A DNA stretch of 12,768 bases from Spirogloea muscicola (taxonomy: Eukaryota; Streptophyta; Zygnematophyceae; Spirogloeales; Spirogloeaceae), in assembly GCA_009602725.1 (NCBI GenBank), contig WELB01000037.1, positions 841,641 to 854,408 of the forward strand, given 5' to 3'. The notes beneath the pieces are model-generated. The model ran no database searches. It worked only from the letters and a program-made list of their open reading frames with translations, and was not told the DNA's origin. Both the position numbers and the translations under genes were made by a program. Numbering within the stretch: the stretch's first letter is position 1; each line of letters starts with the position of its first letter. Positions 1 to 8,618 of the stretch are shown piece after piece.

Positions 1-221
1 GCGCCGCCCGGCGGCTCCCGCCCGTGCGCCCCGCCGCCCGTCGCCCAGGTGCCTCTCGTCGCCACCCCCCGCCGCGGGCTTGGGGGCTCGTCTGGGGCCG
101 GGCTCGGTCCGTCGTCTGGCTGAGGAGCGGCCGCGAGCCCGCCAGAAGGCGGACCGCCTGTGGAAGCCACTTCCGGGCCGCCTCCTGCGCACCAAGCGAC
201 TCGCGCCGAGCTCCTGGGCAT
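1..221 (-). other. Open frame running off the left edge (possible divergent first exon)
   Basis: On the minus strand an ATG at 221-219 opens a frame with no stop as far as the window edge, about 73 codons. The reading starts M-P-R-S-S-A-R-V-A-W and is rich in Gly, Pro and Ala. It could be the N-terminal exon of a gene divergent from PDK. It could equally be a chance open frame, since stop codons are rare in DNA this GC-rich. No domain can be recognised. Confidence 0.15.
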
Positions 222-247
222 GCGTAGCAGCTCCTTTGCCCAGCTGT

Positions 248-271
248 CCCCCCCCCCTCCCCCCCCCCTCC
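248..271 (+). repeat. Poly-C tract, C10-T-C10-T-CC
   Basis: Two runs of ten C, separated by single T residues, lie about 225 bases upstream of the PDK start codon. The opposite strand is a matching poly-G run. Such tracts can form i-motif or G-quadruplex structures, and they are also prone to length errors in sequencing. Confidence 0.8.
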
Positions 272-494
272 TGCCGGGGAGCGGGGCAGCCGGGCGCCAA
301 GTGCCTCGATCGCAGGCTGCTCTCCTCTCCACTGCAACTCGCGGCTGCTTAGCTCCCTGCTACTTGGGATGGATTGGCCCCGATGCACCTGCTCAACGAG
401 TGTCAGAGCTGGGCTGCCTGCCTGCAGGCGGTGAGGCGGAGATGCGGAGCAGCTCCCGGGAGGACTGGCGGAGCTGAGCCAGACGACGGCGACG

Positions 495-2992
495 ATGGCA
501 CTCCCGGCGGCAAGCCCGGCCACGTGGCGGCTGGCCAACGTGGTGCCCATGAACCTGGTCGAGGACATCTACCGCTGCAGCTTCAAGCTGCAGACGGGTG
601 TCACTCTCAAGTACATGGTAGGAGCTGCCACTCCTGCATCAATCATGGGGTTGCCGGGGTCCGACCGGTGGAGCCTGCCGAGGGTCTCGAGAGTCTCGCA
701 TGACCAGGTTGCGCCAGCATGATCGTGCTCTGCTCACGATGAGTCCGATCGACATCTCAGCTGCAACAGCTCCGTGCCCTGCCCTGAACAGCCACGCTGT
801 GCCAATGCAGATGGACTTTGGGTCCCACCCAACCGAGCAGAACCTGCTCTCTGCAGCTCAGTTCCTGCACAAGGAGCTGCCCGTGAGGTTGGCACACCGT
901 GTCAAGGAGCTTGAGAATCTGCCTCACGGCCTTTCGACGAGAGCTCCTGTTCTGAAGGTACCCTTGTGCATTTCCGAGATGCTCTGCCACTGTCCTACTC
1001 TTAGTGAGCCCGTGTATCTGCTAGGAGGGCTGCACAAGGCTGCATTGTCCTCCTTCCTGCAAGCTCGGGAGTGAGGCTGCTGATTACCTTGCGTCCAAAC
1101 AGTGGATCAGCAACCTCCTCCTGACTGTCGCCTGCAATGGAGACCCTGAACGGCAGGTGCGGGACTGGTATGTTGACTCGTTCCGGGACTTGAGGGGCTT
1201 TCCTCCTGTACGGAGCACAGCAGATGAGCTGAGATTTACGGAGCTGATCAACCAGATCAAGACGCGGCACAATAATGTCATGCCCACGATGGCCATGGGC
1301 ATCCAGGAGCTGAAGCGCGAATTGGGCCGCCGGGTGGGCCTCAACGAGCTGCCAGAGATCCATTCCTTCCTTGACCGCTTTTACATGTCCCGCATAGGCA
1401 TCCGCATGCTCATTGGTGAGTGAGATCCCTTTCTCTCTGCTGGTACCGTCAAGCCGCACGGCCAAGTCACTGTGGCCCACTTCTGACTCGGTCTTAACAA
1501 GGCTGAAGCTTTCGTATGCTCGCATTGTCCTGTGAACGTCAGAGCAAGTAGCAGGCTGCTGAACGCACCCCCGGGGAGGACTGGGGAGGACCAGACCATG
1601 GTTCTGCATTGCTGAGCAACTGTGTGCAGTGTTATGGTGCAGGGCAGCATGTTGCGCTGCACCAGCAGCCGCCAAGTCCATCATATGTTGGACTCATTTC
1701 AGGAAACGTGAGCCCTGTGGCGGTCGCGCAGAATGCAATTGACGATGCACGCTCGGCCTGCATGCGTCACTATGGCTCTGCTCCCGAGGTCCACATCTAC
1801 GGAGATCCTCACTTCACCTTTTCGTGAGTGGCTGGCATAATACTCAACCCACGCTCAAGTGCAACAGCCACCTCTGCATGCATGGGCCGTATCACCTGCT
1901 CGTGCCACTAGTGTGTGGACTCGCGGTGGTGATGGTGGTATTTGGCATTCCTCAGATACGTGCCAACGCACTTGCATCAGATGCTGTTCGAGCTGGTGAA
2001 GAATTCACTGCGGGCAGTGCAAGACCGCTTTCTTGATTCGGACCAGGAGCCACCCCCCGTGCGAGTCGTCGTGGCTGATGGTTCTGAGGATGTGACCATC
2101 AAGGTATGAGGACTTAAACAGCAGGCTCGAGGCAGGGTGCTCTAGTTGCTCCAAGATTGGAAGCTTGCAGCCCCTTTCTCATGTAGCACGCAGCGTGCTA
2201 GTCCAATGACGAAGGCTCCTGCTCAGGGAAGCTCAGGATTGCTTCTGTTTTGTTGGGCATTTGTGGTCTTGATAAGCAGTTCTTGTTGCACACGACATCA
2301 GATCTCTGATGAAGGAGGTGGTATCCCAAGAAGTGGGCTACAAAAGATATGGACCTACCTCTACACCACGGCAAAGTCTCCGCTGGCTGACATTGGTGGG
2401 CAACTCCAAGAACTGCCCACTGTTCTGGCCGGGTGCGCATCCACACTCCCTGGTTCTCGCACATATGCACCACGTCGTCTTTCCAGCCACACATTGCCAG
2501 ACTTTGGAAGCTCACAGCTGGTGCATCGTGCTAAGAATTGGAGGAGCAGGCCAAGAACCAGCTTCGGCAGTGGGCCTCAGTCCTGACGAAGCTTGCAAGG
2601 GCAGATATGGATATGGCCTGCCAATATCTCGACTGTACGCGCGATACTTCGGTGGGGACCTGCAGATCATATCCATGGAGGGCTATGGTAACATGCCCTG
2701 CCTTCTTGTCTCATCTTCTCTTCCAGAAGTGCTCTCATATGCACGGTAGCCTCAAAGTTGTGCGGTCACAGGCGTAGCAGAGGATGCTGCAGGGCACTGC
2801 TTAGATCAGCTTCCTTCTGCTACCATGCCCAAGTGTTCTGTTGCGCCTGCAGTTTGTTGTCTTGTCGGTCCATAGCTTCTGGTGCCTTCACATTTCAGTT
2901 TGTCTGAAGCCTGGGTCCGTCATGTGTGTGCAGGTACAGATGCTTACTTGCATATCAACCGGCTGGGTAATAAGCAGGAGCCCTTGCCTTGA
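495..2992 (+). CDS. PDK: Pyruvate dehydrogenase kinase, mitochondrial, plant type (8 exons)
   Basis: The product phosphorylates the E1-alpha subunit of the mitochondrial pyruvate dehydrogenase complex and so switches the complex off. It is an atypical Ser/Thr kinase with a GHKL-type ATP-binding fold. My exon model is 495-617, 811-957, 1157-1415, 1643-1823, 1956-2103, 2302-2395, 2550-2687 and 2934-2992. All introns are GT-AG, all phases agree, and the model gives 382 codons plus TGA, close to the usual 360-400. Visible motifs are the H-box [12 protein letters not shown] (127-138), the N-box E-L-V-K-N (249-253), the G1 box D-E-G-G-G (289-293) and the G2 box G-Y-G-L-P (338-342). The C-terminus is Q-E-P-L-P. 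ATG 495 is the first ATG after an in-frame stop. The N-terminus has no strongly basic presequence, as in plant PDKs. The least certain junction is 2395/2550, where the acceptor lacks a clear pyrimidine tract. Branched-chain ketoacid dehydrogenase kinase is the main alternative, but the plant-PDK-like H-box and C-terminus favour PDK. Confidence 0.93.
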
Positions 2993-3376
2993 TCATATGA
3001 TAGTATGACGGTTGTCAGTGGTGCCCAAGAGCTGTGGCCTTGCCCGTGTGCCAGGTGTGTCTTAGGGGTGTTATAGGTGTGAGGTGCGTCAGGTTCCATC
3101 ATCACATGTCCCACTGAGATTATGCCAGCTTCTTAGTAGCTTGCTGGTGTGAGCAGCGCCAAAAGGAGGATGAAGGCCCTGGGTCAGGAGTATTAGACAG
3201 AAAGGGCGCGTGTCAGGAAGGCTGCGTGGAATGATGGGTGCCATATGACCAAGTACAGGGTCAGTATGCATGCTTAGTGTGCACTGGTCAAGCCAACAAT
3301 CACATGCAACACCCGTGCTCACCACATTGACGAGCATTTGTTGGCCTTATGATGGCGGGTGCCGCATCCTCCTATT

Positions 3377-3420
3377 GTGGGCTTCACTTGCTCAGCCATC
3401 TATTGATGCGTGAAGCCCAC
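3377..3420. repeat. 11-bp perfect inverted repeat, 22-nt loop
   Basis: GTGGGCTTCAC at 3377-3387 is the exact reverse complement of GTGAAGCCCAC at 3410-3420. It could form a hairpin in the PDK 3' untranslated region if the transcript extends this far. It is unrelated to the retroelement hairpin found elsewhere in the window. Confidence 0.75.
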
Positions 3421-3472
3421 CAAATTAGAGTGCATGGCAGGTTGTATTATCGACTCAATGCACGCTGGGCAC

Positions 3473-3620
3473 TTGCTCACACACGGTAAACCACTGGCCG
3501 GCTGGGGTGTTAAAATTTGGAGATCAGGTGCTGACAAGGCATGCAACAAAGATTTCCACGTTGTTAAGTAGAGTGTGTGTTTTTTTTTGTGTGTGAGCAA
3601 TTCAAGGGTGGTTTACCGTG
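3473..3620. repeat. Two interleaved inverted repeats
   Basis: TTGCTCACACAC at 3473-3484 pairs with GTGTGTGAGCAA at 3589-3600. CACGGTAAACCAC at 3482-3494 pairs with GTGGTTTACCGTG at 3608-3620. The two left arms overlap by three bases, while the right arms are separate and in swapped order. The two stems therefore cannot nest in one simple hairpin and would have to compete or form a knot-like fold. This could be the remains of a small inverted-repeat transposon. Confidence 0.7.
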
Positions 3621-3637
3621 CCCCTACAGCTCTGCAC

Positions 3638-3642
3638 TGTAA
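3638..3642 (+). promoter_or_regulatory. Candidate polyadenylation signal TGTAA
   Basis: TGTAA is the usual polyadenylation signal in chlorophyte green algae. This copy lies about 650 bases after the PDK stop codon, which would make a long but possible 3' untranslated region. The assignment depends on the organism being a green alga. Confidence 0.25.
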
Positions 3643-3904
3643 ATGACGTACTCTGGGCTACAATTGTTGAGATGGTACTGCCGCCTGCTCTAAACGGGAG
3701 CATGCTCCCTGCGAATCGTATGGCTGAGATGAATGCCTGTGACTTCATGTGAGGTGCCCAGAGTGGACAAGTAGTTCTACTGCAACACCTAGAAGGTTGC
3801 CGCCAAGATGAACTTACTCTACAGAGACAGCTCCCATGAAGAGAACATTATGATATATGGGCTACCACATAGTAGGCATCATGCAAAGCAATGTCCACAC
3901 CGAT

Positions 3905-4065
3905 CAAACCTTACAGTGAACGAGCTGTCTTTCTTTCTCCTGCTTTCGTGCTTGACCACCCGGGCCAGCCATCACTCTTTACAAGCTATCCCCCTTCAAC
4001 TGCTGACCTTTTCAGTTTTTTTTTGGGGCTGGCTGCTCACAGCCCTCGCCCCCGCTCCGGGAGAG
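3905..4065 (+). mobile_element. Degenerate LINE 3' tail with hairpin, + strand
   Basis: The stretch resembles the 3' untranslated region that follows the retroelement stop codon at 5235: a C-C-T-T-A-C-A-G-TGA-like start near 3909, an AGCTG and TTTCTT region, GTGCTTGA, and a GGGCCAGCC box. It ends in the hairpin motif GGGGCTGG...CACAGCCC at 4025-4045, preceded by T9. Similarity is visible but weak upstream of 4000, so the left boundary is approximate. Confidence 0.5.
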
Positions 4066-4088
4066 CCACCCTTAAGTAAGTCGTTTTT

Positions 4089-4168
4089 GCAGGCCGATGC
4101 TAACGGGCAGGCTCTTTCGCCCAGCTACGTCGCATGCGCCTGTCAGTATCCCTGCAGCGGTCAATGAC
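4089..4168 (+). mobile_element. LINE reverse transcriptase C-terminal fragment, + strand
   Basis: The frame reads A-G-S-F-A-Q-L-R-R-M-R-L-S-V-S-L-Q-R-S, the same segment as in the copies at 10597-10856 (minus) and 4487-4982 (plus). A frameshift just upstream separates it from A-D-A-N, which matches A-D-F-N of the minus copy at 11281-11515. It follows the tail at 3905-4065 in the same orientation and is broken off at about 4168, where a minus-strand tail begins. Confidence 0.65.
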
Positions 4169-4188
4169 ATCTGTTCCAATGTAAGGCA

Positions 4189-4209
4189 GGGGCTGTGATT
4201 AGCCAGCCC
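4189..4209 (-). repeat. LINE 3' UTR hairpin motif
   Basis: GGGGCTG pairs with CAGCCC across an 8-nt loop (plus-strand reading). It is flanked by GGAAAGTATGGACAAGG, the conserved box of this repeat. Confidence 0.75.
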
Positions 4210-4256
4210 GGAAAGTATGGACAAGGCCCAAACACAGGATCTTTCGATAGAAGGCT

Positions 4257-4277
4257 GGGGCTGTGAATAGCCAGCCC
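4257..4277 (-). repeat. LINE 3' UTR hairpin motif
   Basis: This is a second copy in direct orientation to the one at 4189-4209, with the same stem and the same downstream box AGAAAGCATGGACAAGG. The two copies form a 68-bp tandem unit. Confidence 0.75.
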
Positions 4278-4395
4278 AGAAAGCATGGACAAGGACCAAA
4301 GGGCCGCAGGGCGCCTCAAGCACACAGCAACGTAAGACACTACAGCGGATGGGAGCTTAGTAACCCCGAGTTAGCAGCAGCAAGTCGGAGTAACT

Positions 4396-4506
4396 TGGCA
4401 CACGCGCTTCATCTGCGTGCTGGTCGTGCTTTGGCTGCAGCCGCTGACTGTAGGAAACAAATATAGGGGACCCGCTACCCCTGAGCCAACTTTCTCTGAC
4501 CTGCGG
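4396..4506 (+). mobile_element. LINE C-terminal fragment, + strand, frameshifted
   Basis: The reading L-A-H-A-L-H-L-R-A-G-R-A-L-A-A-A matches the same segment in the minus copies at 11015-11145 and 10597-10856. After a short unrelated stretch and a frame change comes S-D-L-R-L-L-N-R, the start of the terminal motif, but without its stop codon. It adjoins the longer copy to its right. Confidence 0.7.
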
Positions 4507-4982
4507 CTGCTCAACAGGGCAGAAGTGGCTCACCCAGGAAAGAAAGCCGACGTTGTCACGGCTGACTGTGTTGATTCCAGGAAAGCCAAACGCTCGTCGG
4601 AGGAGGCGGGCTACGCAGTCCGCCAAGCGGCGGGCGCGAAGGAACGGAGCACTCGGATCACCCAGGAGACGAATTTGTCCCACTCGCCGTCGACGTACAC
4701 GGAGCCTTTGGCACAAGATGGCTTGACCTGCTTCACCGCCTTGCGCGGCGTGCAGCGGCCCGCCGCCTCGGGCAGTAGGGCGAGCAGCCCGGCTTCAATG
4801 TCGCCGGGTCCCTCGCTCAAGTCTTCCGCATGCGCTTGGCCATCTCGATGCAGCGGTCCCTTGCCTTCGCGGTTCACTTGCACGCAGGCCGAGCTTTGGC
4901 GGCAGCCTCCAGCTTCCGTCAGGGCGCCGTCTTTCCGCCGGCTAGCTACTCAGACTTGCATCTCCTGACTAGAGGTTACTGA
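4507..4982 (+). mobile_element. Longest LINE reverse transcriptase C-terminal fragment
   Basis: This copy reaches furthest upstream. It starts with an A-H-P-G-K-K-A-D-V-V-T-A-D region and a Lys/Arg/Ala-rich stretch (R-K-A-K-R-S-S-E-E-A-G). A frameshift between about 4650 and 4668 then leads to E-F-V-P-L-A-V-D-V-H-G-A-F-G (from 4671), R-W-L-D-L-L-H-R-L-A, A-G-S-L-A-Q-V-F-R-M-R-L and H-A-G-R-A-L-A-A-A. It ends in Y-S-D-L-H-L-L-T-R-G-Y with TGA at 4980-4982. A TAG at 4776-4778 interrupts the frame, so this is a dead copy. A C-terminal F-V-P-L-A-V-x-x-x-G-A-x-G followed by an R-L-S-x-x-L-Q-R segment is typical, in my judgement, of LINE reverse transcriptases in protists and algae. The catalytic domain lies upstream and is absent, so the family call is inference. 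Confidence 0.7.
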
Positions 4983-5004
4983 GCGTTCCCTGGCTGATGT
5001 CTTA

Positions 5005-5294
5005 GGGGAAGCGCTAAAGAAAACAAGCACACAAAGAAACAAAGCAGCTACGAATCACTCAGTAACTCCTGTTAAGCAACGCAGGTCAGAGATGCTAGGC
5101 TCCTGGAAGCGGGTCCCCTGGCCAGAGCTCGACTTGCAGGATCCCCTGGCCAGAGCTCGAGGCAGAGCTCTGGCCAGGGGACCCGCTTCCAGGAGTCTAG
5201 CATCTCCGGCCTGCGGCTGCTTAGCAGGGGTTACTGAGTGATTCGTAGCTGCGTCGTTTCTTCTTGTTGTGCTTGATTTTCTTAGCGCTTCTCC
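5005..5294. repeat. Large palindrome made of two head-to-head LINE 3' ends
   Basis: The arms at 5005-5130 and 5165-5294 are near-perfect reverse complements, with a 34-bp spacer. Each arm is the end of the retroelement: the left arm on the minus strand with its TGA at 5061-5059, the right arm on the plus strand ending I-S-G-L-R-L-L-S-R-G-Y with TGA at 5235-5237. Both continue into the 3' untranslated region as far as TTAGCGCTTC. The left arm lacks one base in the coding tail, which breaks its frame. A 22-bp block at 5111-5132 is repeated with one mismatch at 5139-5160, inside the spacer. Confidence 0.9.
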
Positions 5295-5440
5295 TGGCCC
5301 CGGGCCCCTTCTCGTCCTTTGTCCATTCTTGATTTGGGCTGGCTTTTCCAGCCCCGCTCCTCAATGGGCGCGCCCTTCTCTCTGTCTCGTCGAGCCCTGT
5401 CCATTCCCTTGTTGAACCTGGCCAGTCACAGCCACCGCCG
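5238..5440 (+). mobile_element. LINE 3' UTR abutting the lipid kinase gene
   Basis: The 3' untranslated region of the right palindrome arm continues through TTTGTCCATTC to a hairpin at 5336-5354 (GGGCTGG, CTTTT loop, CCAGCCC) and a CTCAATGGGCGCGCCC box at about 5360-5375. A second copy of the module starts at CCATTCC (5401) with CTGGCCAGTCACAGCCACC at 5418-5436. It ends about 46 bases before the ATG of the next gene, so the promoter or 5' untranslated region of that gene must lie at least partly in retroelement sequence. Confidence 0.75.
5336..5354 (+). repeat. LINE 3' UTR hairpin motif
   Basis: A 7-bp perfect stem, GGGCTGG/CCAGCCC, encloses the loop CTTTT. It is followed by the CTCAATGGGCG box seen after the other copies. 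Confidence 0.8.
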
Positions 5441-5485
5441 GCTACTTAGACTTTGAGAGAGTCTCCGTCCCCCGGCGAGCTCGCC

Positions 5486-8400
5486 ATGCTGGCCCTGCGC
5501 TGCGCCGGCGGGCTGCTGCCGCCCGCGGCCTCGCGCCCCCGCGCCGCGGCNGCGCCGCCGCCCGGCAGCCTGGTCTTTGTCATCAACCCCGCCGGTGAGC
5601 GCCCCTCTGCTGCCGCCGCGCCGCGCGCGCCCCTGCGCCGGCTGCCACACGAGGCCCCCTCAGCCCTGCCCCGTCTCGGCCACTTGGTGGGCAGGCGCCA
5701 ATGGCCGAGTGCTGAGGAAGTGGAAGGACCTGCTGCCGGTGCTCAAGGATCGCCTGGCGCCCGACCAGGAGGTAAGTCCCCGGGTTCTCGGTGTGCAGCG
5801 GGAGCTTCGCTGCGCTGCCCCTGATGCTCGCTCGAGTCTGGGGGTCGGACCAGCCGGTTTTCACCGATCAGCTCCTGCATCTGATCATGCCGCCTGTGGA
5901 CTTGTGGCAGCTCACGCTCGGCAGCCTGCATGCTGGTCACGCGACCAATGCCTGGAGGTAGCCGCCAGCCGCACTCACCAGTTGCGTGGGCCTGCGCAGA
6001 TGCGGGAAGCTTACACCACCCACCCCTTCCACGCCGCCGAGCTTGCGAAGCAGGTGCAAATCAACAGTAACACTAGCTGTAGCTCTCCGTCAATGCGTGG
6101 CCTCTGCTTCTTCTGGGGTTCAATCAGAGAAGTCTATCCCAAGTTCTCCTGCAGCCGTGCACGATGATACCAATTGCATGCTTTCACCGTCGCCCGAAGA
6201 GGGTTCATGTCCTAGCCCCAATGGTCACATGTTCACGTCCCATCTGCCCTGTCACTGAGCCAGGCTGTTCAGGCTGGAGCTGGTGCCGTGGTTGCTGTTG
6301 GTGGTGACGGTACGCTTCATGAGGTTGGAACCACCTGATATGCAAATGCTGAGCCAGCGGCCAGCTGAAGCACCCCACATTCTGCTCGAGACTGAGGGCA
6401 GCCAACAAGCTATTGGATATTTTGGCACACACTGACCTGCTGGCATGCATTGTCAAGTATACCCAAAGCTCAGTGGCACTACTTGACCATCTTGCAAACT
6501 TGTTGAGCTTCTCAGGAGTCAGTCATTTAATGGCAGGCACTCTGATGCCAATGGGCTACTGCAGGTCCTCAATGGCTTCTTTGAAGGAGGGCAGCGGGTG
6601 CAACCTCAAGGGCCTCCTGCAAGCAGCACAAGCCTTGGGGTCAGTCATTACTGGCCGGGCAAGGCAGGCATTGCACAGCTATCAGCTGACCTTTTCAGAG
6701 TGCCGTCCACTTTCTTTGGGCAAACGCACAACGAGTTATAAGCAAGACATGGCCCACTGCGCAGCTCATCCCCCTTGGTACTGGATCTGATTTTGCCAAG
6801 TCGATGGACTGGTCAGTGGCCAATTCCTGTCAGCCGCTAGTGCCGTGCCTGTCCCTCACTGTTCGCCAGCACCTCAACATGTTCGTGCCTGACTTGCCAA
6901 ATATCATCTTGCAGCGCTTCTGGCTCCCTGAGAGTGCCTGGATTTTTGGCTGGTGCCTGTTACTCCCTTGTGAAGTTTCAAAGTTGCAAAGTTGATATCA
7001 TAGCCACTCTGCCAGCAGCTGATGACCTGTCGATTGTGTGCACAGGAGTAATGACCCTGTAGATGCTGTCGACCGCATTGTGAAAGGTGTATGCCAACAC
7101 CTGAGCTGTTGAAATTGGGCCGCGCTTATTACGTCCGTTCTTCTCCAGCCTGCCTGCACTAGGCACGGTAGAGGCCACATCTCCAACATTGCTTATTGCC
7201 AAGCCCTGATGGATGCCCCTTGAGCAGGAGATACAAAACTCATGGATGTGGGAAGATTACAATCCCCACAGACTTCAGCTGACCGCTACTTTCTCAACAT
7301 CCTGGACATGCATTTGTAAGAGTCCTGAAGGGCGCATGGTAGCGTCAGTGTGATAATAATAGCAACAGTCTTCTGGATATCTGCGAACCAGTGCAGCAAG
7401 TCGAAGTCTCAGAGGCAGGTGCTGCATGTGTTGGCTTTTACTGGCTTTACTGTGTTGGTGTCTTCCAAGTTCGCGGACACATCACAGCCTGACTTGACTG
7501 CTATTGGTCAAGTAGGTCTTGCTCCAGGTTGTGGTCTCCAGTAGCAGGCTCATCAGACACTTTCCGATGAGGGGTGCAGGAGCGCCAAGGCAGGCCAGCT
7601 TGCAGCCAAATACAAGAGCTGGGGGCAGCTTTGCTATGTAATTGGTACTCTGAAGGCCTTTTGGAAACACAAGGATGTCAAGCTCCGTCTCAAGGTGCAG
7701 GCCTGCATCAATGGTTCTGCTGGATGCCAACTGGATGCTCTCTGATCCGCCACTTCGCCTGACTCTAGTTTCTTTGTCTTGTGTACAGATAGATCAGGGA
7801 GATTGGCAAGTCTTGGACAAGCTAACAATGATTGCAATTGCAAATGCAAGGTTCTATGGTGGGGGCATGTGCATAGCCCCAATGGCTTCCCCCTCGTCAG
7901 GACGTTTGGATGTAAGCTCTCTTTTGATATCCCAATTGTCTTTGCCCTCCCATGTCTCAAGAGTGTGCCAAGGTAAGGCAGGTTTGTGTGCCGGATCTCA
8001 AGTTCTCAACACAACTAGAAGGTGTAACAGGAGGAACATCGTCTCGTCTTGGTTTCAGTACTGCATGAGTTGCTCATACGTCACTCTGGTGCCGCCACTC
8101 CTTGTGGCCCCCATTGCCAAGACCATGCCTGAGTTCAGGACTCATGCTGGGCAGGTGGCTACTGCACGTGTCATGTTTGCAAGACTGTATTGCTGACGCT
8201 CTGTCTGCATTGCTGCATGCAGGCTATTATTTTGCAAGATTTCAAGTGGCATGACTTTCTTCTCCATGCTGCCAAGCTCTACAAGGGAACGCATACTACA
8301 GTTCGTGGAGTCTCCTGCAGAAGGTGAGGAAGTGCTAGATTTGCTGATTCTTGTGCTGTTGGTTGGCCTGTGAGTCGTGCCTCAATGCTCAGGCCATGAT

Positions 8401-8618
8401 CAACCCTCACTGTGGCGCACGGTCTGCTCAGGACCAGAGCAGAACGTCACTACTCACAGATTGTCAAAATGGCAAGCAGTCTGCAGAGAGTGGAAATATG
8501 GCAGGAAGTGAGGTCCGAGGAGTCCATGGAGGTGTGGTTAGAGGCCGATGGAGAAGCAGTGGCAGGACTGCCTGCAATTGTGTCCGTCTTGCCTGCTGCC
8601 ATCGACTTTCTGGCTTGA
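5486..8618 (+). CDS. Sphingoid-base kinase / diacylglycerol-kinase-like lipid kinase (12 exons)
   Basis: The product belongs to the diacylglycerol kinase catalytic-domain superfamily and resembles the plant LCBK2-type protein, which phosphorylates long-chain sphingoid bases or related lipids with ATP. My exons are 5486-5594, 5695-5771, 6000-6053, 6264-6323, 6565-6639, 6765-6811, 7046-7086, 7228-7315, 7580-7694, 7789-7911, 8223-8323 and 8480-8618. All phases agree, giving 342 codons plus TGA. Motifs are V-F-V-I-N-P-A-G-A-N-G-R (30-41), the nucleotide-binding G-G-D-G-T (93-97), I-P-L-G-T-G-S-D-F-A (127-136), A-N-A-R-F-Y-G-G-G-M (240-249), Q-D-F-K-W (268-272) and a V-L-P-A-A-I-D-F-L-A end. ATG 5486 is the first ATG after an in-frame TAG at 5447. 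The Ala/Pro/Arg-rich first 27 residues could be an organelle presequence. Codon 22 contains an undetermined base (5551). Donors at 6324 (GTTGGA), 6640 and 6812 (both GTCAGT) are weak, so those junctions rest on protein similarity. The substrate cannot be settled from sequence. Confidence 0.86.

Larger units (their letters stand above)
1..494. other. GC-rich 5' flank of the PDK gene
   Basis: This stretch precedes the PDK start codon and is very rich in C and G in its first 300 bases. In the PDK reading frame a TGA lies at 432-434 and no ATG occurs between it and 495, so coding does not extend upstream in that frame. Several other frames are open on both strands, as expected from base composition, and none matches a protein I recognise. 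It probably holds the PDK promoter and 5' untranslated region, and perhaps the edge of a neighbouring gene at the window start. I see no clear TATA box. Confidence 0.5.
2993..3904 (+). other. 3' flank of PDK
   Basis: No gene is recognisable here. Only short chance frames are present on either strand. The stretch contains the two inverted-repeat structures and the candidate polyadenylation signal listed separately, plus a T9 run at about 3580-3588. Confidence 0.6.
4169..4395 (-). mobile_element. LINE 3' end (tail and 3' UTR with two hairpins), minus strand
   Basis: Read on the minus strand, the last codons are S-Y-S-D-L-L-L-L-T-R-G-Y with a TAA stop at 4359-4357. The 3' untranslated region follows, with two copies of the hairpin motif at 4257-4277 and 4189-4209. 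Each is preceded on the minus strand by TTGTCCAT and followed by a box ending in a TTGGAA- or TCGAAA-like sequence. The whole 3' end is present and everything upstream of S-Y-S-D-L is missing. It meets the plus-strand fragment at 4396 head-to-head. Confidence 0.75.

Noticed and set aside
1001-1684. 227-codon minus-strand open frame
   Set aside because: It is antisense to PDK exons 3 and 4, which match the family closely. It spans introns and shows no motif.
4611-4883. 90-codon minus-strand frame with protein-like composition
   Set aside because: It is antisense to the plus-strand retroelement frame, which has matching copies elsewhere. The minus frame has none.
4417-4968. 183-codon open frame on the plus strand as a host gene
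   Set aside because: Its first third matches the retroelement coding sequence, but then it is in the wrong frame relative to F-V-P-L-A-V-D-V-H-G-A. It is a decayed repeat with a frameshift, not a gene.
5453-5485. Upstream TTG start for the lipid kinase
   Set aside because: Non-ATG starts are unusual in nuclear genes, and ATG 5486 is in frame and begins a plausible N-terminus.
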